Shown piece after piece: positions 44,866-53,930 of a DNA stretch of 64,000 nt (within the stretch, counting starts at the first letter, position 1; the number at the start of each line of letters is the position of its first letter). The notes beneath the pieces were generated by a model. It ran no database searches and was not told the origin of the DNA. It saw nothing but the letters and a program-made list of their open reading frames with translations. Origin of the DNA: Fictibacillus phosphorivorans (lineage in GTDB: Bacteria > Bacillota > Bacilli > Bacillales > Fictibacillaceae); contig NZ_JAMBOR010000010.1 in the NCBI RefSeq assembly GCF_023715845.1, positions 62,001 through 126,000 of the forward strand. The letters are read 5' to 3'. The translations under genes and the position numbers were made by a program.

Positions 44866-44896
44866 TGCTGTTAGTTAGTCAAGAACATTTGAAAAG

Positions 44897-44927
44897 AAAA
44901 AAGGACGCGGGTTACGCGTCCTTTTTT
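44897..44927. terminator. Bidirectional terminator between yknX-like and radical SAM genes
   Basis: AAAAAAGGACGCG pairs with CGCGTCCTTTTTT around GGTTA. The stop codon of the minus-strand radical SAM gene lies inside it. Confidence 0.9.
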
Positions 44928-46669
44928 GCATGTATGATTGACTTTGGTGCTGTGAAGATCTTTGTACTTTGTTGTTTTGGGTCAAACAGAGCAATCAACA
45001 TATTTGATTTTTCAGGATCTTGTTCAATTTGCTCTGATAACGGATCAATGGCTGTTTCTGTTACAAAAGCATGCTTAAATATATCTTTTTCAGAAAGTGT
45101 CGGGAAGCCTTCGATCATTTCCGGTGACTGTGCTAGCAACGCTAAAAGCTTAGATGTTTCTTCTTTATTTTGTGTATGTTCCCACCAAGGTTTCCGAGGC
45201 TTGAACTGCTGGCGCTCCAAATAGTCAAGCTTCATCAAGCTTTCCGCTACAGGTAATGCGTGTGGTGCGGATTCTTTTAAGAAAGCGATCAACCGTTTAA
45301 AGAGATCTTCCAGCTGATGTCCGATTCTCGACCAGCCTCTTGTTTCCCAAAATGTTCCGAACTCTTGGAAAAAGTCGAATGGTGATTCAAATACATGGTT
45401 GATCAAATATTTTACCGTGTGATCCATTCGATGATCATTCCAGTACTTCTCCAAAACATCTTCTACTTGCTTGATACGAATGATTTCGTCAAAGGTTAGG
45501 ACGTTGTTTCCTAGAATTTCATATGGAGAATGATCCATATAAACGTAATCATGCTTCTCGGCTGTAAGACGAAGTCCTGTGCCACGCAGCATTTTTAGAA
45601 ATCCTAATTGAACTTCCTCAATTCCAAATGCAAAAACATCGTTAAATGTTTTACGGAACGAGTTGTAATCCTCTTCAGGCAAACCAGCGATCAAGTCAAG
45701 ATGCTGTACAATCTTTCCGCCGTCTCGCACTGTAGTAACTGTACGTGCTAGTTTATCAAAATTCTGTCTTCGTTGTACCAGCTCGTTTACCGCATCATTT
45801 GTTGATTGAACACCGATCTCAAATCGGAATAATCCTTTAGGAGCATGTTCGTTTAAGAAATCAATTACTTCAGGTCTCATGATGTCAGCTGTAATCTCAA
45901 ACTGGAACACGACGCCTGGTCGGCGATTCTCGATTAAAAAGGCAAACATATCAAGCGCATAATCACGGCGAATATTAAACGTTCGATCGACGAATTTTAT
46001 AATCTTCGCCCCATTATCCATCAAAAAGATCAGGTCATCCTTCACAAGATCAGGATCAAAATAACGGACACCTACTTCAATGGAAGATAAGCAGAATGCA
46101 CATGAATATGGACAGCCACGGCTCGTTTCAAAATAAGTGATACGTTTTGAAAGATTGGCCACGTCTTCTTCAAACCGAAATGGAGATGGTACGGTTTTGA
46201 GATCAAGTTTTTCACGTGGTCCATTGATTTTCGGTTTGCCTTCTTTTCTGTATGCAAGGCCAGCTACTGCTTCGAACGAACTGTTAGTCTGAATCTCGCT
46301 AAGCAAGTGTTTGAAAGTCTCTTCCCCTTCATTCACAACAATAAAATCGACTTCTGGAATACGATCAAGCCAATACGCTACATCATAAGAGACTTCAGGG
46401 CCGCCGAGTACGATCTTCGTTTCGGGTTTGATCTTCTTAAACATCTGAATAACCTTGATCGTTTCTTCGATGTTCCATATATAACAGCTGAAACCAAGGA
46501 CATCAGGCTGCTGGTTGTAGAGATCGGTCACGATATTTAAAGATGGGTCTTTTATTGTGAACTCACGGATCGTTACAGGAAATTCAGGTTCGCTGTAGGC
46601 TTTTAGATACCTTAAAGCAAGGCAAGTGTGTATATATTTCGCATTTAATGTACTTAGTACAATTTTCAT
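44912..46669 (-). CDS. B12-binding-domain radical SAM protein (DUF4080)
   Basis: A 585-residue class B-like radical SAM protein. An N-terminal cobalamin-binding-type Rossmann domain (about 1-130, LGFSCYIWNIEET and KIVLGGPEVSYD), then the radical SAM core with the cluster motif C186-x3-C190-x2-C193 in SRGCPYSCAFC, and a DUF4080 C-terminal domain (about 400-580). The DxHxxG cobalamin motif is not visible, so B12 binding is not certain. Substrate unknown; related enzymes methylate or rearrange unreactive carbon. It stands alone and its stop lies in the terminator shared with yknX. Confidence 0.85.
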   Translation of the reverse strand: MKIVLSTLNAKYIHTCLALRYLKAYSEPEFPVTIREFTIKDPSLNIVTDLYNQQPDVLGFSCYIWNIEETIKVIQMFKKIKPETKIVLGGPEVSYDVAYWLDRIPEVDFIVVNEGEETFKHLLSEIQTNSSFEAVAGLAYRKEGKPKINGPREKLDLKTVPSPFRFEEDVANLSKRITYFETSRGCPYSCAFCLSSIEVGVRYFDPDLVKDDLIFLMDNGAKIIKFVDRTFNIRRDYALDMFAFLIENRRPGVVFQFEITADIMRPEVIDFLNEHAPKGLFRFEIGVQSTNDAVNELVQRRQNFDKLARTVTTVRDGGKIVQHLDLIAGLPEEDYNSFRKTFNDVFAFGIEEVQLGFLKMLRGTGLRLTAEKHDYVYMDHSPYEILGNNVLTFDEIIRIKQVEDVLEKYWNDHRMDHTVKYLINHVFESPFDFFQEFGTFWETRGWSRIGHQLEDLFKRLIAFLKESAPHALPVAESLMKLDYLERQQFKPRKPWWEHTQNKEETSKLLALLAQSPEMIEGFPTLSEKDIFKHAFVTETAIDPLSEQIEQDPEKSNMLIALFDPKQQSTKIFTAPKSIIHAKKDA

Positions 46670-46867
46670 GATTTCATTCCCTCATTACATATACCCCATT
46701 AATGGGTGATTTAGATGACACACTATTTTACCATATTTTTAAAAAGAAGAAAAAACAGTTCTGAATGGGATTAGGAACAGCAAATTTCTTTACGGTACGA
46801 AGCTCTGGACTATATAGTAGAACTTATAATCATGAAAGCGCTTATTAAGAGGAGGAAAAGATACGAA

Positions 46868-47752
46868 ATGAAATTTGTTACTGCTGTTCGAGAGGAAGAA
46901 CGCTTTATAGGAGTAGTGAAAAATGAAGCTGTAATCAATGTGTCGGCACTTGCTGCTTCGGATGGAAAAAAGGTAGCGCGAACATTACTAGAAGGTATTC
47001 AGCAAGGGGAAGCGTTCACTTCTGCGGTACATCATCTGATGAATACGGCTAATGCTTCGGAATATACATATCAATTGGAAGAGGTTCAGCTGTTAGCACC
47101 AATTCCACGTCCTTCTAAAAATGTTTTCTGTATCGGAAAGAATTATCGTGATCATGCGATTGAGATGGGAAGTGAGGCAGATGTACCTGAAAACATCATG
47201 GTATTCTCAAAAGCACCAACAGCAATTATCGGACATGAAGAGGGGATCCCAAGTCATTCGAATATTACGAACCAGTTGGATTATGAGGGAGAACTAGCTG
47301 TGGTTATCGGGAAAACAGGTACAGGGATCAATGAGGCTGAAGCTATGGATCATGTGTTCGGCTATACAATCATCAACGATATCACAGCGCGTGACTTGCA
47401 GCAGAAGCATAAGCAATTTTTGCTCGGAAAAAGTTTAAATGGCACTTGTCCGATGGGGCCATGGATCGTCCATCATTCTGAGATATCCAACCCAGAGAAC
47501 CTAATGATTGAAACGAAAGTAAATGGGGAAGTGCGTCAGAAAGGAAATACATCAGATTTTATTTTTGACATACGAACGATGATCACTGAACTATCAAAAG
47601 GCATGACCCTTGAAGCAGGGGACATTATCGCAACAGGAACGCTAGCAGGAGTAGGCAAAGGCATGAAGCCGCCAGTTTTCTTGAAAGCCGGGGATACGAT
47701 TGAAATTACTGTAGAAGGAATCGGGACACTTCGTAATGAAATAGTAGAATGA
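46868..47752 (+). CDS. yisK: Fumarylacetoacetate hydrolase family protein, YisK-like
   Basis: A 294-residue FAH-fold enzyme. The block FCIGKNYRDHAIEMGSEADVPE and the metal-binding LDYEGELAVVIGK and NDITARDLQ are nearly those I recall for B. subtilis YisK, an oxaloacetate decarboxylase linked to cell shape through Mbl. Upstream codons from 46832 are rejected because GAGGAGG lies before the ATG at 46868. In B. subtilis yisK neighbours yisL; here an aldehyde dehydrogenase, an SDR and rocD separate them. The three-gene run suggests a catabolic operon, so an acylpyruvase or 2-keto-acid hydrolase role is also possible. Confidence 0.82.
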   Translation: MKFVTAVREEERFIGVVKNEAVINVSALAASDGKKVARTLLEGIQQGEAFTSAVHHLMNTANASEYTYQLEEVQLLAPIPRPSKNVFCIGKNYRDHAIEMGSEADVPENIMVFSKAPTAIIGHEEGIPSHSNITNQLDYEGELAVVIGKTGTGINEAEAMDHVFGYTIINDITARDLQQKHKQFLLGKSLNGTCPMGPWIVHHSEISNPENLMIETKVNGEVRQKGNTSDFIFDIRTMITELSKGMTLEAGDIIATGTLAGVGKGMKPPVFLKAGDTIEITVEGIGTLRNEIVE

Positions 47753-47789
47753 AGTCGAATTTTACTAGATACATAGAGGAGGAATTCAC

Positions 47790-49214
47790 TTGGAAAAGCT
47801 GCTTTATATTAATGGTTCATGGACAGGAAATTCTCTTGAAAAAATAGAGGTGTTTAATCCTGCGAATGGCGAGGTTGTCGGAACTGTGCCATCCTGCGGA
47901 AAAGAAGAGACGGATGCAGCGATCGATGCGGCTCATGAAGCTTTTGCGGGTTGGTCCAAACTGACTGCTTACGAGCGGGCTGACTATCTTATGAAACTTC
48001 ATGATTTGATGATTGAAGAAAAAGAAGAACTCGCAAAACTGATGACGTTAGAGATGGGAAAACCGCTAAAGGAATCTGTAGGTGAAGTGATGTATGCTGC
48101 TTCCTTTATGAAATGGTACGCAGAAGAAGGAAAGCGTGTATACGGCAGAACGATCCCTTCAAGCGCTGGAAATAAAAGAATGCAAGTATTGCGTCAGCCG
48201 GTTGGAGTAGTAGCTGCGATCACACCGTGGAACTTTCCTGCAGCCATGATTACGAGAAAGCTTGGTCCAGCGCTTGCAGCAGGATGTACATTCATCGTAA
48301 AGCCGCCAAAGGAAACCCCTCTTACCGCTATAAAACTAGTAGAGCTTGCACATCAAGCTGGCTTTCCAAAAGGGGTAATCAACCTTGTTACAGGTTCATC
48401 CTCAATTATCGGGAAAGCTATTATGGATTCTGAAAAGGTAAGAAAAGTAACATTTACAGGTTCAACAGAAATCGGGAAAAAGCTCATCGAACAAAGTGCA
48501 GCGACGGTCAAGAACATATCGATGGAATTAGGCGGTCATGCCCCTGCCGTCGTATTAGATGATGCGGATTTGAAAAAAGCAGTGGCAGGCGTAGTAGCTT
48601 CAAAGTTTCGTAATGCAGGACAGACGTGTATCTGCATCAATAGGGTCTATGTTCAAGAAAGCATTTATGATGAATTTGTAGAACAAGTTGCTGCTGAAGC
48701 GAAAAAACTGAAAGTGGGCAACGGACTTGAAGAAGGTACAGATATCGGACCGATCATCAATAAAGACGGATACGAAAAAATAGCTGAACATGTGGAGAAT
48801 GCCGTGAAAGCCGGAGCAGAATGTGTGACAGGCGGAAAAGGAAAAGCAGAGGACGGAGCATACTATTATGAGCCAACTGTGCTGAAAAATGTAACACAAG
48901 ACATGCTTATCATGAACGAAGAAACGTTTGGACCGGTTATTCCAATTCATAAGATAGGTTCAATAGAAGAAGGGATCAAGCTTGCAAATACAAGCCCATA
49001 CGGTTTGGCAGCATATGTTTACACGGAAAATATGTCAAAGGGAACACAGCTGATTGAAGGATTGGACTATGGGATCATCGGCTGGAATGATGGGGTACCA
49101 TCAGCGGCACAAGCTCCATTTGGGGGTATGAAAGAAAGCGGTCTTGGCCGTGAAGGCGGAGTCGAAGGAATGGAAGCTTATCTTGAAACCAAATATGTAA
49201 GTTTTGTTTTATAA
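47790..49214 (+). CDS. NAD(P)-dependent aldehyde dehydrogenase
   Basis: A 474-residue aldehyde dehydrogenase of the succinate-semialdehyde type (GabD-like) by general pattern. Catalytic C280 in NAGQTCICINR, general base E246 in MELGGHAP, N148 in PWNFP and the NAD-binding FTGSTEIGK are in place. Substrate cannot be fixed from the motifs. Start TTG 47790 follows AGGAGG by seven bases, 37 bases after the YisK-like gene, and the SDR follows 27 bases later, so the three are probably co-transcribed. Confidence 0.88.
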   Translation: MEKLLYINGSWTGNSLEKIEVFNPANGEVVGTVPSCGKEETDAAIDAAHEAFAGWSKLTAYERADYLMKLHDLMIEEKEELAKLMTLEMGKPLKESVGEVMYAASFMKWYAEEGKRVYGRTIPSSAGNKRMQVLRQPVGVVAAITPWNFPAAMITRKLGPALAAGCTFIVKPPKETPLTAIKLVELAHQAGFPKGVINLVTGSSSIIGKAIMDSEKVRKVTFTGSTEIGKKLIEQSAATVKNISMELGGHAPAVVLDDADLKKAVAGVVASKFRNAGQTCICINRVYVQESIYDEFVEQVAAEAKKLKVGNGLEEGTDIGPIINKDGYEKIAEHVENAVKAGAECVTGGKGKAEDGAYYYEPTVLKNVTQDMLIMNEETFGPVIPIHKIGSIEEGIKLANTSPYGLAAYVYTENMSKGTQLIEGLDYGIIGWNDGVPSAAQAPFGGMKESGLGREGGVEGMEAYLETKYVSFVL

Positions 49215-49241
49215 ATCTTTGTTAAGCCGAGGTGATAATAG

Positions 49242-50030
49242 ATGGATTTGGGATTGAAAGGGAAAAATGTACTCGTTCTTGCTTCTAGTAAAGGACTCGG
49301 AAAAGCATGTGCGCTCGAGTTTGCCAGAGAAGGCGCCAACGTCATGATTACAAGCAGGGATGAACATCAGCTTTCTCAAACTGCTGAAGAAATCAAAAAC
49401 GAAACAGGTGCGGATGTTCAATATAAAAAATGTGATATCACGCAGCGTAATGAGATCGATGAACTTGTTGCAGAAACCGTAGAGAAGTTAGGGTGTATTG
49501 ATGTTTTAGTGAACAACGCCGGAGGTCCGCCAGCTGGGACCTTTAATGACTTTGAAGATGAACACTGGCAAGGAGCGTTCGAACTCACTCTCTTAAGTTT
49601 GGTGCGTACCGTCCGTGCGGTGACACCAACTATGAGAAAGAACGGTGGCGGTCGCATCGTAAATATTGCATCATCCTCCTTCAAGCAGCCGATCGATGGG
49701 TTGATTTTATCAAACACGTTCCGTACTGCGATTCATGGTTTATCAAAGAGTCTTTCTCAAGAGCTTGGGAAGGATGGTATTTTAATTAATACAATCGGGC
49801 CAGGACGAATTGGAACAGATCGAGTAGGTGAGCTTGATCAGATGGCTGCGGAGAAGAAAGGTGTTTCCGCGGAAGAAGTAAAGGAAACCATGGAAAGTGG
49901 TATTCCGCTTGGTAGGTATGGGAAGCCTGAAGAATTTGCGAAGACGGTTGTGTTCTTGTGCTCAGGTGCTAATACGTATGTTACAGGGCAGTCTTTGTTG
50001 ATTGATGGTGGTATGGTGAAAGCTTTGTAA
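49242..50030 (+). CDS. SDR family oxidoreductase lacking the YxxxK active site
   Basis: A 262-residue SDR-fold protein. The Rossmann part is normal: ASSKGLG at 14-20 and NNAGG at 91-95, with serines at 144-146. By alignment to the usual YxxSKxxxxGLTKSL region the catalytic Tyr and Lys positions read S157 and R161 in ILSNTFRTAIHGLSKSL. Classical hydride-transfer chemistry is therefore doubtful; it may be a divergent SDR class, or act in binding. It ends with the usual GQSLLIDGG. It closes the yisK-like/ALDH operon before a strong terminator. Confidence 0.82.
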   Translation: MDLGLKGKNVLVLASSKGLGKACALEFAREGANVMITSRDEHQLSQTAEEIKNETGADVQYKKCDITQRNEIDELVAETVEKLGCIDVLVNNAGGPPAGTFNDFEDEHWQGAFELTLLSLVRTVRAVTPTMRKNGGGRIVNIASSSFKQPIDGLILSNTFRTAIHGLSKSLSQELGKDGILINTIGPGRIGTDRVGELDQMAAEKKGVSAEEVKETMESGIPLGRYGKPEEFAKTVVFLCSGANTYVTGQSLLIDGGMVKAL

Positions 50031-50038
50031 AGTGAAAA

Positions 50039-50064
50039 GAAGCAGCTTTTGGCTGCTTCTTTAT
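50039..50064 (+). terminator. Rho-independent terminator after the SDR
   Basis: GAAGCAGC (50039-50046) pairs with GCTGCTTC (50052-50059), loop of five, T-rich tail. Confidence 0.8.
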
Positions 50065-50081
50065 GTTTTTACTCATGAAAG

Positions 50082-50165
50082 TGGTTGATTTCCGCTTCAG
50101 GCACTCCCTTTCCGAGGGGCAGGCGGTGAGTCTTTCTTAAAAGGGTCTCACCTGACCTTGTTAGT
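50082..50165. repeat. Dispersed Bacillaceae-type intergenic repeat, copy 2 (reversed, shorter)
   Basis: Reading plus, it begins GGTTGATTTCCGCTTCAGG, continues with CTTTCCGAGGGGCAGGCGGTGAG and GGTCTCACCTGACC. This is the reverse orientation of the element at 27041-27175 (shared TTGATTTCCGCT end, GCTTTCC-type segment and GTCTC-CCTGACC segment). It is about 50 bases shorter, so internally deleted or decayed. It lies between convergent genes. Confidence 0.65.
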
Positions 50166-50182
50166 CAGCTTTCTTAGTATGA

Positions 50183-51391
50183 TTAAACGGAAAGTACGTT
50201 TTTGATGCGTTCGATCGCCCAGTCTAGGTCTTCTTGAGAGATGATTAGAGGTGGGGCGAAGCGAATTACGTTTTCGTGTGTTTCTTTACATAGCAGTCCT
50301 TGCTCTTTTAATTTTTCGCAGTAAGAACGAGCGGGTTCGTTTAGCTCTACACCGATAAATAATCCTTTTCCACGGACTTCTTTGATCGCGGGGTTATCAA
50401 TCTTCTTCAGTTCGTTTAAGAAATACTCACCAAGCTTTAATGAGCGGTCAACTAAGTTTTCTTCAACTAGTACTTCGAGTGAAGCGACAGAAACGGCGCA
50501 AGAAAGTGGATTTCCTCCGAATGTTGATCCATGTGAACCTGGGTTGAATACACCTAGGATGTCGCGGTTTGCTGCTACACAAGAGATCGGCATGACACCT
50601 CCGCCTAATGCTTTTCCTAAGATATACATATCAGGCTGAACGTCTTCCCAGTCGCAAGCAAACATTTTTCCAGATCGGCCAAGGCCTGATTGAATTTCGT
50701 CAGCGACAAAAAGAACATTCTCAGATTTACATACTTCAAGTGCTTCTTTTAGGAATCCTTCACGCGGGATTACGATTCCAGCTTCACCTTGGATCGGTTC
50801 TAAAACAAAAGCAGCCGTGTTAGGTGTAATCGCTGACTTTAGTGCTTCTAGATCTCCGTAAGGAATCACTTTAATTCCTGGGAGCATTGGGCCAAATCCA
50901 CGCTGATAATCAGGGTCTGAACTCATGGATACAGCAGTCATCGTACGTCCGTGGAAGTTGCCTTCACACACGATGATTTCTGCTTGGTTATCAGCAACGC
51001 CTTTCACATCATATGCCCAGCGGCGTACGGCTTTAATGGCGGTTTCAACAGCTTCAGCACCAGTGTTCATAGGAAGAACCATGTCTTTTTTCGTTAGGGA
51101 TGATACTTTTTCATAGAAATCACCGAGCTGATCATTGTGGAATGCTCGAGAAGTAAGTGTTACTCTGTCCGCTTGGTCTTTTAGCGCCTGGATGATTTTA
51201 GGATGGCGGTGTCCTTGGTTTACCGCAGAGTATGCACTTAGCATATCCATATAACGGTTTCCTTCAGGATCGGTTACCCACGCACCTTCCGCTTTTGAAA
51301 TAACGATCGGCAGCGGATGATAGTTCTGTGCACCATATTGCTCCGTTTTTGAAATGACAGTTTCTGTGTTCTTCGTCTGTGTCTGTTTCAT
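50183..51391 (-). CDS. rocD: Ornithine aminotransferase
   Basis: A 402-residue class III PLP aminotransferase. The blocks [43 protein letters not shown] and [13 protein letters not shown] (PLP lysine in GKALGG) and [12 protein letters not shown] identify ornithine aminotransferase, which makes glutamate-5-semialdehyde from ornithine in arginine catabolism. The ATG at 51391 has AGAGGTG and gives the normal length; seven upstream codons are discarded. No other roc gene is nearby, so it is a single-gene unit. An extended -10 rather than a sigma-54 promoter precedes it. Confidence 0.93.
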   Translation of the reverse strand: MKQTQTKNTETVISKTEQYGAQNYHPLPIVISKAEGAWVTDPEGNRYMDMLSAYSAVNQGHRHPKIIQALKDQADRVTLTSRAFHNDQLGDFYEKVSSLTKKDMVLPMNTGAEAVETAIKAVRRWAYDVKGVADNQAEIIVCEGNFHGRTMTAVSMSSDPDYQRGFGPMLPGIKVIPYGDLEALKSAITPNTAAFVLEPIQGEAGIVIPREGFLKEALEVCKSENVLFVADEIQSGLGRSGKMFACDWEDVQPDMYILGKALGGGVMPISCVAANRDILGVFNPGSHGSTFGGNPLSCAVSVASLEVLVEENLVDRSLKLGEYFLNELKKIDNPAIKEVRGKGLFIGVELNEPARSYCEKLKEQGLLCKETHENVIRFAPPLIISQEDLDWAIERIKNVLSV

Positions 51392-51428
51392 AGAAACACC
51401 TCTATTCTGCAAGTTTTCTCACAGTGCT

Positions 51429-51437
51429 ATTATACCA
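51429..51437 (-). promoter_or_regulatory. Extended -10 promoter of rocD
   Basis: On the minus strand TGGTATAAT (TG-n-TATAAT) lies 38 bases before the rocD start. No -12/-24 sigma-54 pattern was seen. Confidence 0.5.
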
Positions 51438-51537
51438 GTGAAAGTGCTTTCTTTACAGAGGTAACTCATTTAGTTGTCTTGTTAGGCGGGCTTCGTGTTA
51501 TATTAATATGGAGAATTATACATAGGAGGATATATTT

Positions 51538-51894
51538 ATGATTCATGTACATGTGACATCTTGGTTTTTGGGTCTCATTTTGTTCTTTGTAACGTATATG
51601 CTATACAAAAAGAACGCTGGAAAAAAATCTAAAATTTTTCATATGATCCTGCGCGTTTTGTTTTTAGCCATCCTAGCTACAGGAGGCCATCTGCTTGCTG
51701 GTTATATTACTGACCCAGGAATAGTTAATAAAGGTCCACTCATTATTAAAGGGACGTTAGGCTTAATCATGGTTGGGCTGATGGAAATCATTCTGGTTCA
51801 ACGTAAACGCGGAGAAGGCCGTTTAATGAACTGGGTGTTTTTCTGGATTACACTGGTTTTAGTATTATTCTACGGTTATATCGTGATAGGTTAA
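51538..51894 (+). CDS. yisL: YisL-like membrane protein (DUF1516)
   Basis: A 118-residue protein with four hydrophobic segments. The pattern VTSWFLGLILFFVTYMLYKK at the N-terminus, then ILRVLFLAILATGGHLL and IKGTLGLIMVGLMEI is that of DUF1516/YisL. Function unknown; it lies in the cytoplasmic membrane. AGGAGGATATATTT precedes the ATG. B. subtilis yisL lies next to yisK and near the add/sbc genes, in agreement with this region. A perfect terminator follows. Confidence 0.85.
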   Translation: MIHVHVTSWFLGLILFFVTYMLYKKNAGKKSKIFHMILRVLFLAILATGGHLLAGYITDPGIVNKGPLIIKGTLGLIMVGLMEIILVQRKRGEGRLMNWVFFWITLVLVLFYGYIVIG

Positions 51895-51906
51895 TAAATG
51901 CTAGAG

Positions 51907-51942
51907 AATCGTCTGATCGTACGTATATCAGGCGATTTTTTT
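51907..51942 (+). terminator. Rho-independent terminator after yisL
   Basis: AATCGTCTGAT (51907-51917) pairs with ATCAGGCGATT (51927-51937, one G-T), then seven T. Confidence 0.85.
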
Positions 51943-52057
51943 AATGGTAAAAATAACCCTCAATAGTCCTGTTAATATATTGAACGTTCCACCGATATTA
52001 ATAATGGCCTTATGCCCGATTTACAAGGATTGTTCTTTTAGCAGATGAGGTGTATTC

Positions 52058-53902
52058 ATGAGAACCATCAAAGAACGAGAAAGATTAGAATTAGATATAG
52101 AAATTAGTTCTAAAATGACAAAGAAGCCACAAAAAATAGATGACTTTTTAGCGATGTCTCATTTAGTTCAAGAAAGTGCGAAAGAAATGGAGCAGCTGAA
52201 CCATACACTTCTTGAGTCTGAACAGCGATATAAATCACTTTTTGAACACAACCCGGATATGATCTATTCCATGGATATGAATGGATATATAACAAGTGTG
52301 AATCCCGCCCTTATAGAGACTTTAGGGTTCTCTGAGACCGATATGCTTCAAGCTCATGCATTGCATTTTGTTTGTAAAAAAGATCATAAACGTGTGGTTG
52401 AACATTTTCGGCTCGCCATTCATGACAAACCGCAAACTTTTGTTACAAGCATCAAGAAAAAAGACGGCAGTGAAATTGTCTGCAGCATTACAAACATCCC
52501 GATCGTTGTAAACCAGGCTGTTGTCGGTGTTTACGGGATTAGCAAAAACATAACATGGCAAAAGAATGCAGAAAAAAAGATTGAAAGACTGGCTTTTCAT
52601 GACTCGCTAACGGGTTTACCGAATCGAAGTCTATTTGAGAAGAGACTTCGTGAGTTAGTAGCGGAGAACCAGCTCACTAAAAATAAATTAGCTGTTATGT
52701 TTATTGATATCGATCATTTTAAAATAATAAATGAAAGCTTAGGTCACCATATCGGTGATGTGGTACTAAAGCATGTCAGCAAGCAGCTTAGGCAGACGAT
52801 AAAGAGGGATGATCTTTTATGCCGTTTTGCAGGAGATGTTTTCACGCTTATTCTTCCGACGTTAGATAAGCTAGGAGAAGTGATCGATACGGCAAACAGA
52901 ATTACAGAGGTCTTAAATATGCCAATTTATTTAGATGGACAGGAGTATACGGTCAGCACATCGATCGGAATCAGTATCTATCCAGATGATAGTCTAGATG
53001 CAAAGATACTTATTAAAAACGCTGATATTGCTCTGCATAAGGCGAAAGAAAAAGGACGGGGCAAACGAGAGTTTTTTACGGGTGAAATGAACGCTTTTAC
53101 ATTGGAACGCCTTAAACTTGAGGGGTATTTACGAAAAGCAATCCAAAAGAGAGAATTTCAGCCTTACTTCCAACCCCAGCTTTGTATGAAGACAGAGAGA
53201 ATTATAGGTTTCGAGGCCTTGATACGCTGGAACCACCCTGAACTTGGCCTTGTTTCACCCATGCAGTTTGTTCCACTTGCAGAAGAGATCGGACTGATCG
53301 ATGATATAGGAAGATTTATTCTCTTTGAATCTTGTAAACAACTGAAACATTGGCACGATGAAGGTGCACACCATCTATCGATATCTGTAAATGTTTCAGG
53401 AAGGCAGTTTCAGAGATTGTCTTTCGTTTATGAAGTAAAAGAAGCGCTTCAAACCACTGGTATACCTGCTGAGTGTCTTCACCTCGAGCTTACCGAAAGC
53501 ACGATGATCCAGAACGTACAATATAGCATGAGTATTATGCAGGAACTACGGGAACTCGGTGTAAGGTTATCGATCGATGACTTTGGCACCGGCTATAGTT
53601 CACTTAGCTACTTAAAAGATTTTCCCGTTGACTCATTAAAAATCGATCAAAGCTTTATCCGTCATTTGAGTGATGACTTCTTTAATTCAAGTGATGCTGC
53701 CATCATTAAGGCGATCATCATGATGTGTGAAGGATTGTCGCTTACAACCGTGGCAGAGGGTGTGGAGACATATGAACAACTGAAGCTTCTTCAGGAATAC
53801 GGATGTCACCATGCACAGGGTTATATCATCAGTAAACCAATGCCTGCAGATGAAGCGGCTATGTTTTTAAGAGAATGTTACAAAAACAGCACGAGCCTAT
53901 AA
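52058..53902 (+). CDS. PAS-GGDEF-EAL protein, probable c-di-GMP phosphodiesterase
   Basis: A 614-residue signalling protein. PAS domain about 60-180 (YKSLFEHNPDMIYSMDMNG), a GGDEF domain whose motif is degenerate (AGDVF at 258-262), and an EAL domain from about 365 with intact EAL (386-388), a conserved metal-binding ELTES block and DDFGTGYSSLSYLK. It should hydrolyse c-di-GMP, with the dead cyclase domain perhaps sensing GTP. No membrane segment, so the PAS domain senses an internal cue. It opposes the diguanylate cyclase gene at 25.9 kb. The stop lies inside the terminator stem. Confidence 0.88.
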   Translation: MRTIKERERLELDIEISSKMTKKPQKIDDFLAMSHLVQESAKEMEQLNHTLLESEQRYKSLFEHNPDMIYSMDMNGYITSVNPALIETLGFSETDMLQAHALHFVCKKDHKRVVEHFRLAIHDKPQTFVTSIKKKDGSEIVCSITNIPIVVNQAVVGVYGISKNITWQKNAEKKIERLAFHDSLTGLPNRSLFEKRLRELVAENQLTKNKLAVMFIDIDHFKIINESLGHHIGDVVLKHVSKQLRQTIKRDDLLCRFAGDVFTLILPTLDKLGEVIDTANRITEVLNMPIYLDGQEYTVSTSIGISIYPDDSLDAKILIKNADIALHKAKEKGRGKREFFTGEMNAFTLERLKLEGYLRKAIQKREFQPYFQPQLCMKTERIIGFEALIRWNHPELGLVSPMQFVPLAEEIGLIDDIGRFILFESCKQLKHWHDEGAHHLSISVNVSGRQFQRLSFVYEVKEALQTTGIPAECLHLELTESTMIQNVQYSMSIMQELRELGVRLSIDDFGTGYSSLSYLKDFPVDSLKIDQSFIRHLSDDFFNSSDAAIIKAIIMMCEGLSLTTVAEGVETYEQLKLLQEYGCHHAQGYIISKPMPADEAAMFLRECYKNSTSL

Positions 53903-53918
53903 AAGGCGTGCTGTTTTT
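53882..53918. terminator. Bidirectional terminator between the EAL gene and the mtn-ABC operon
   Basis: AAAAACAGCACG (53882-53893) pairs perfectly with CGTGCTGTTTTT (53907-53918). Works for both convergent units. Confidence 0.9.
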
Positions 53919-53930
53919 AAAACCATTTCA

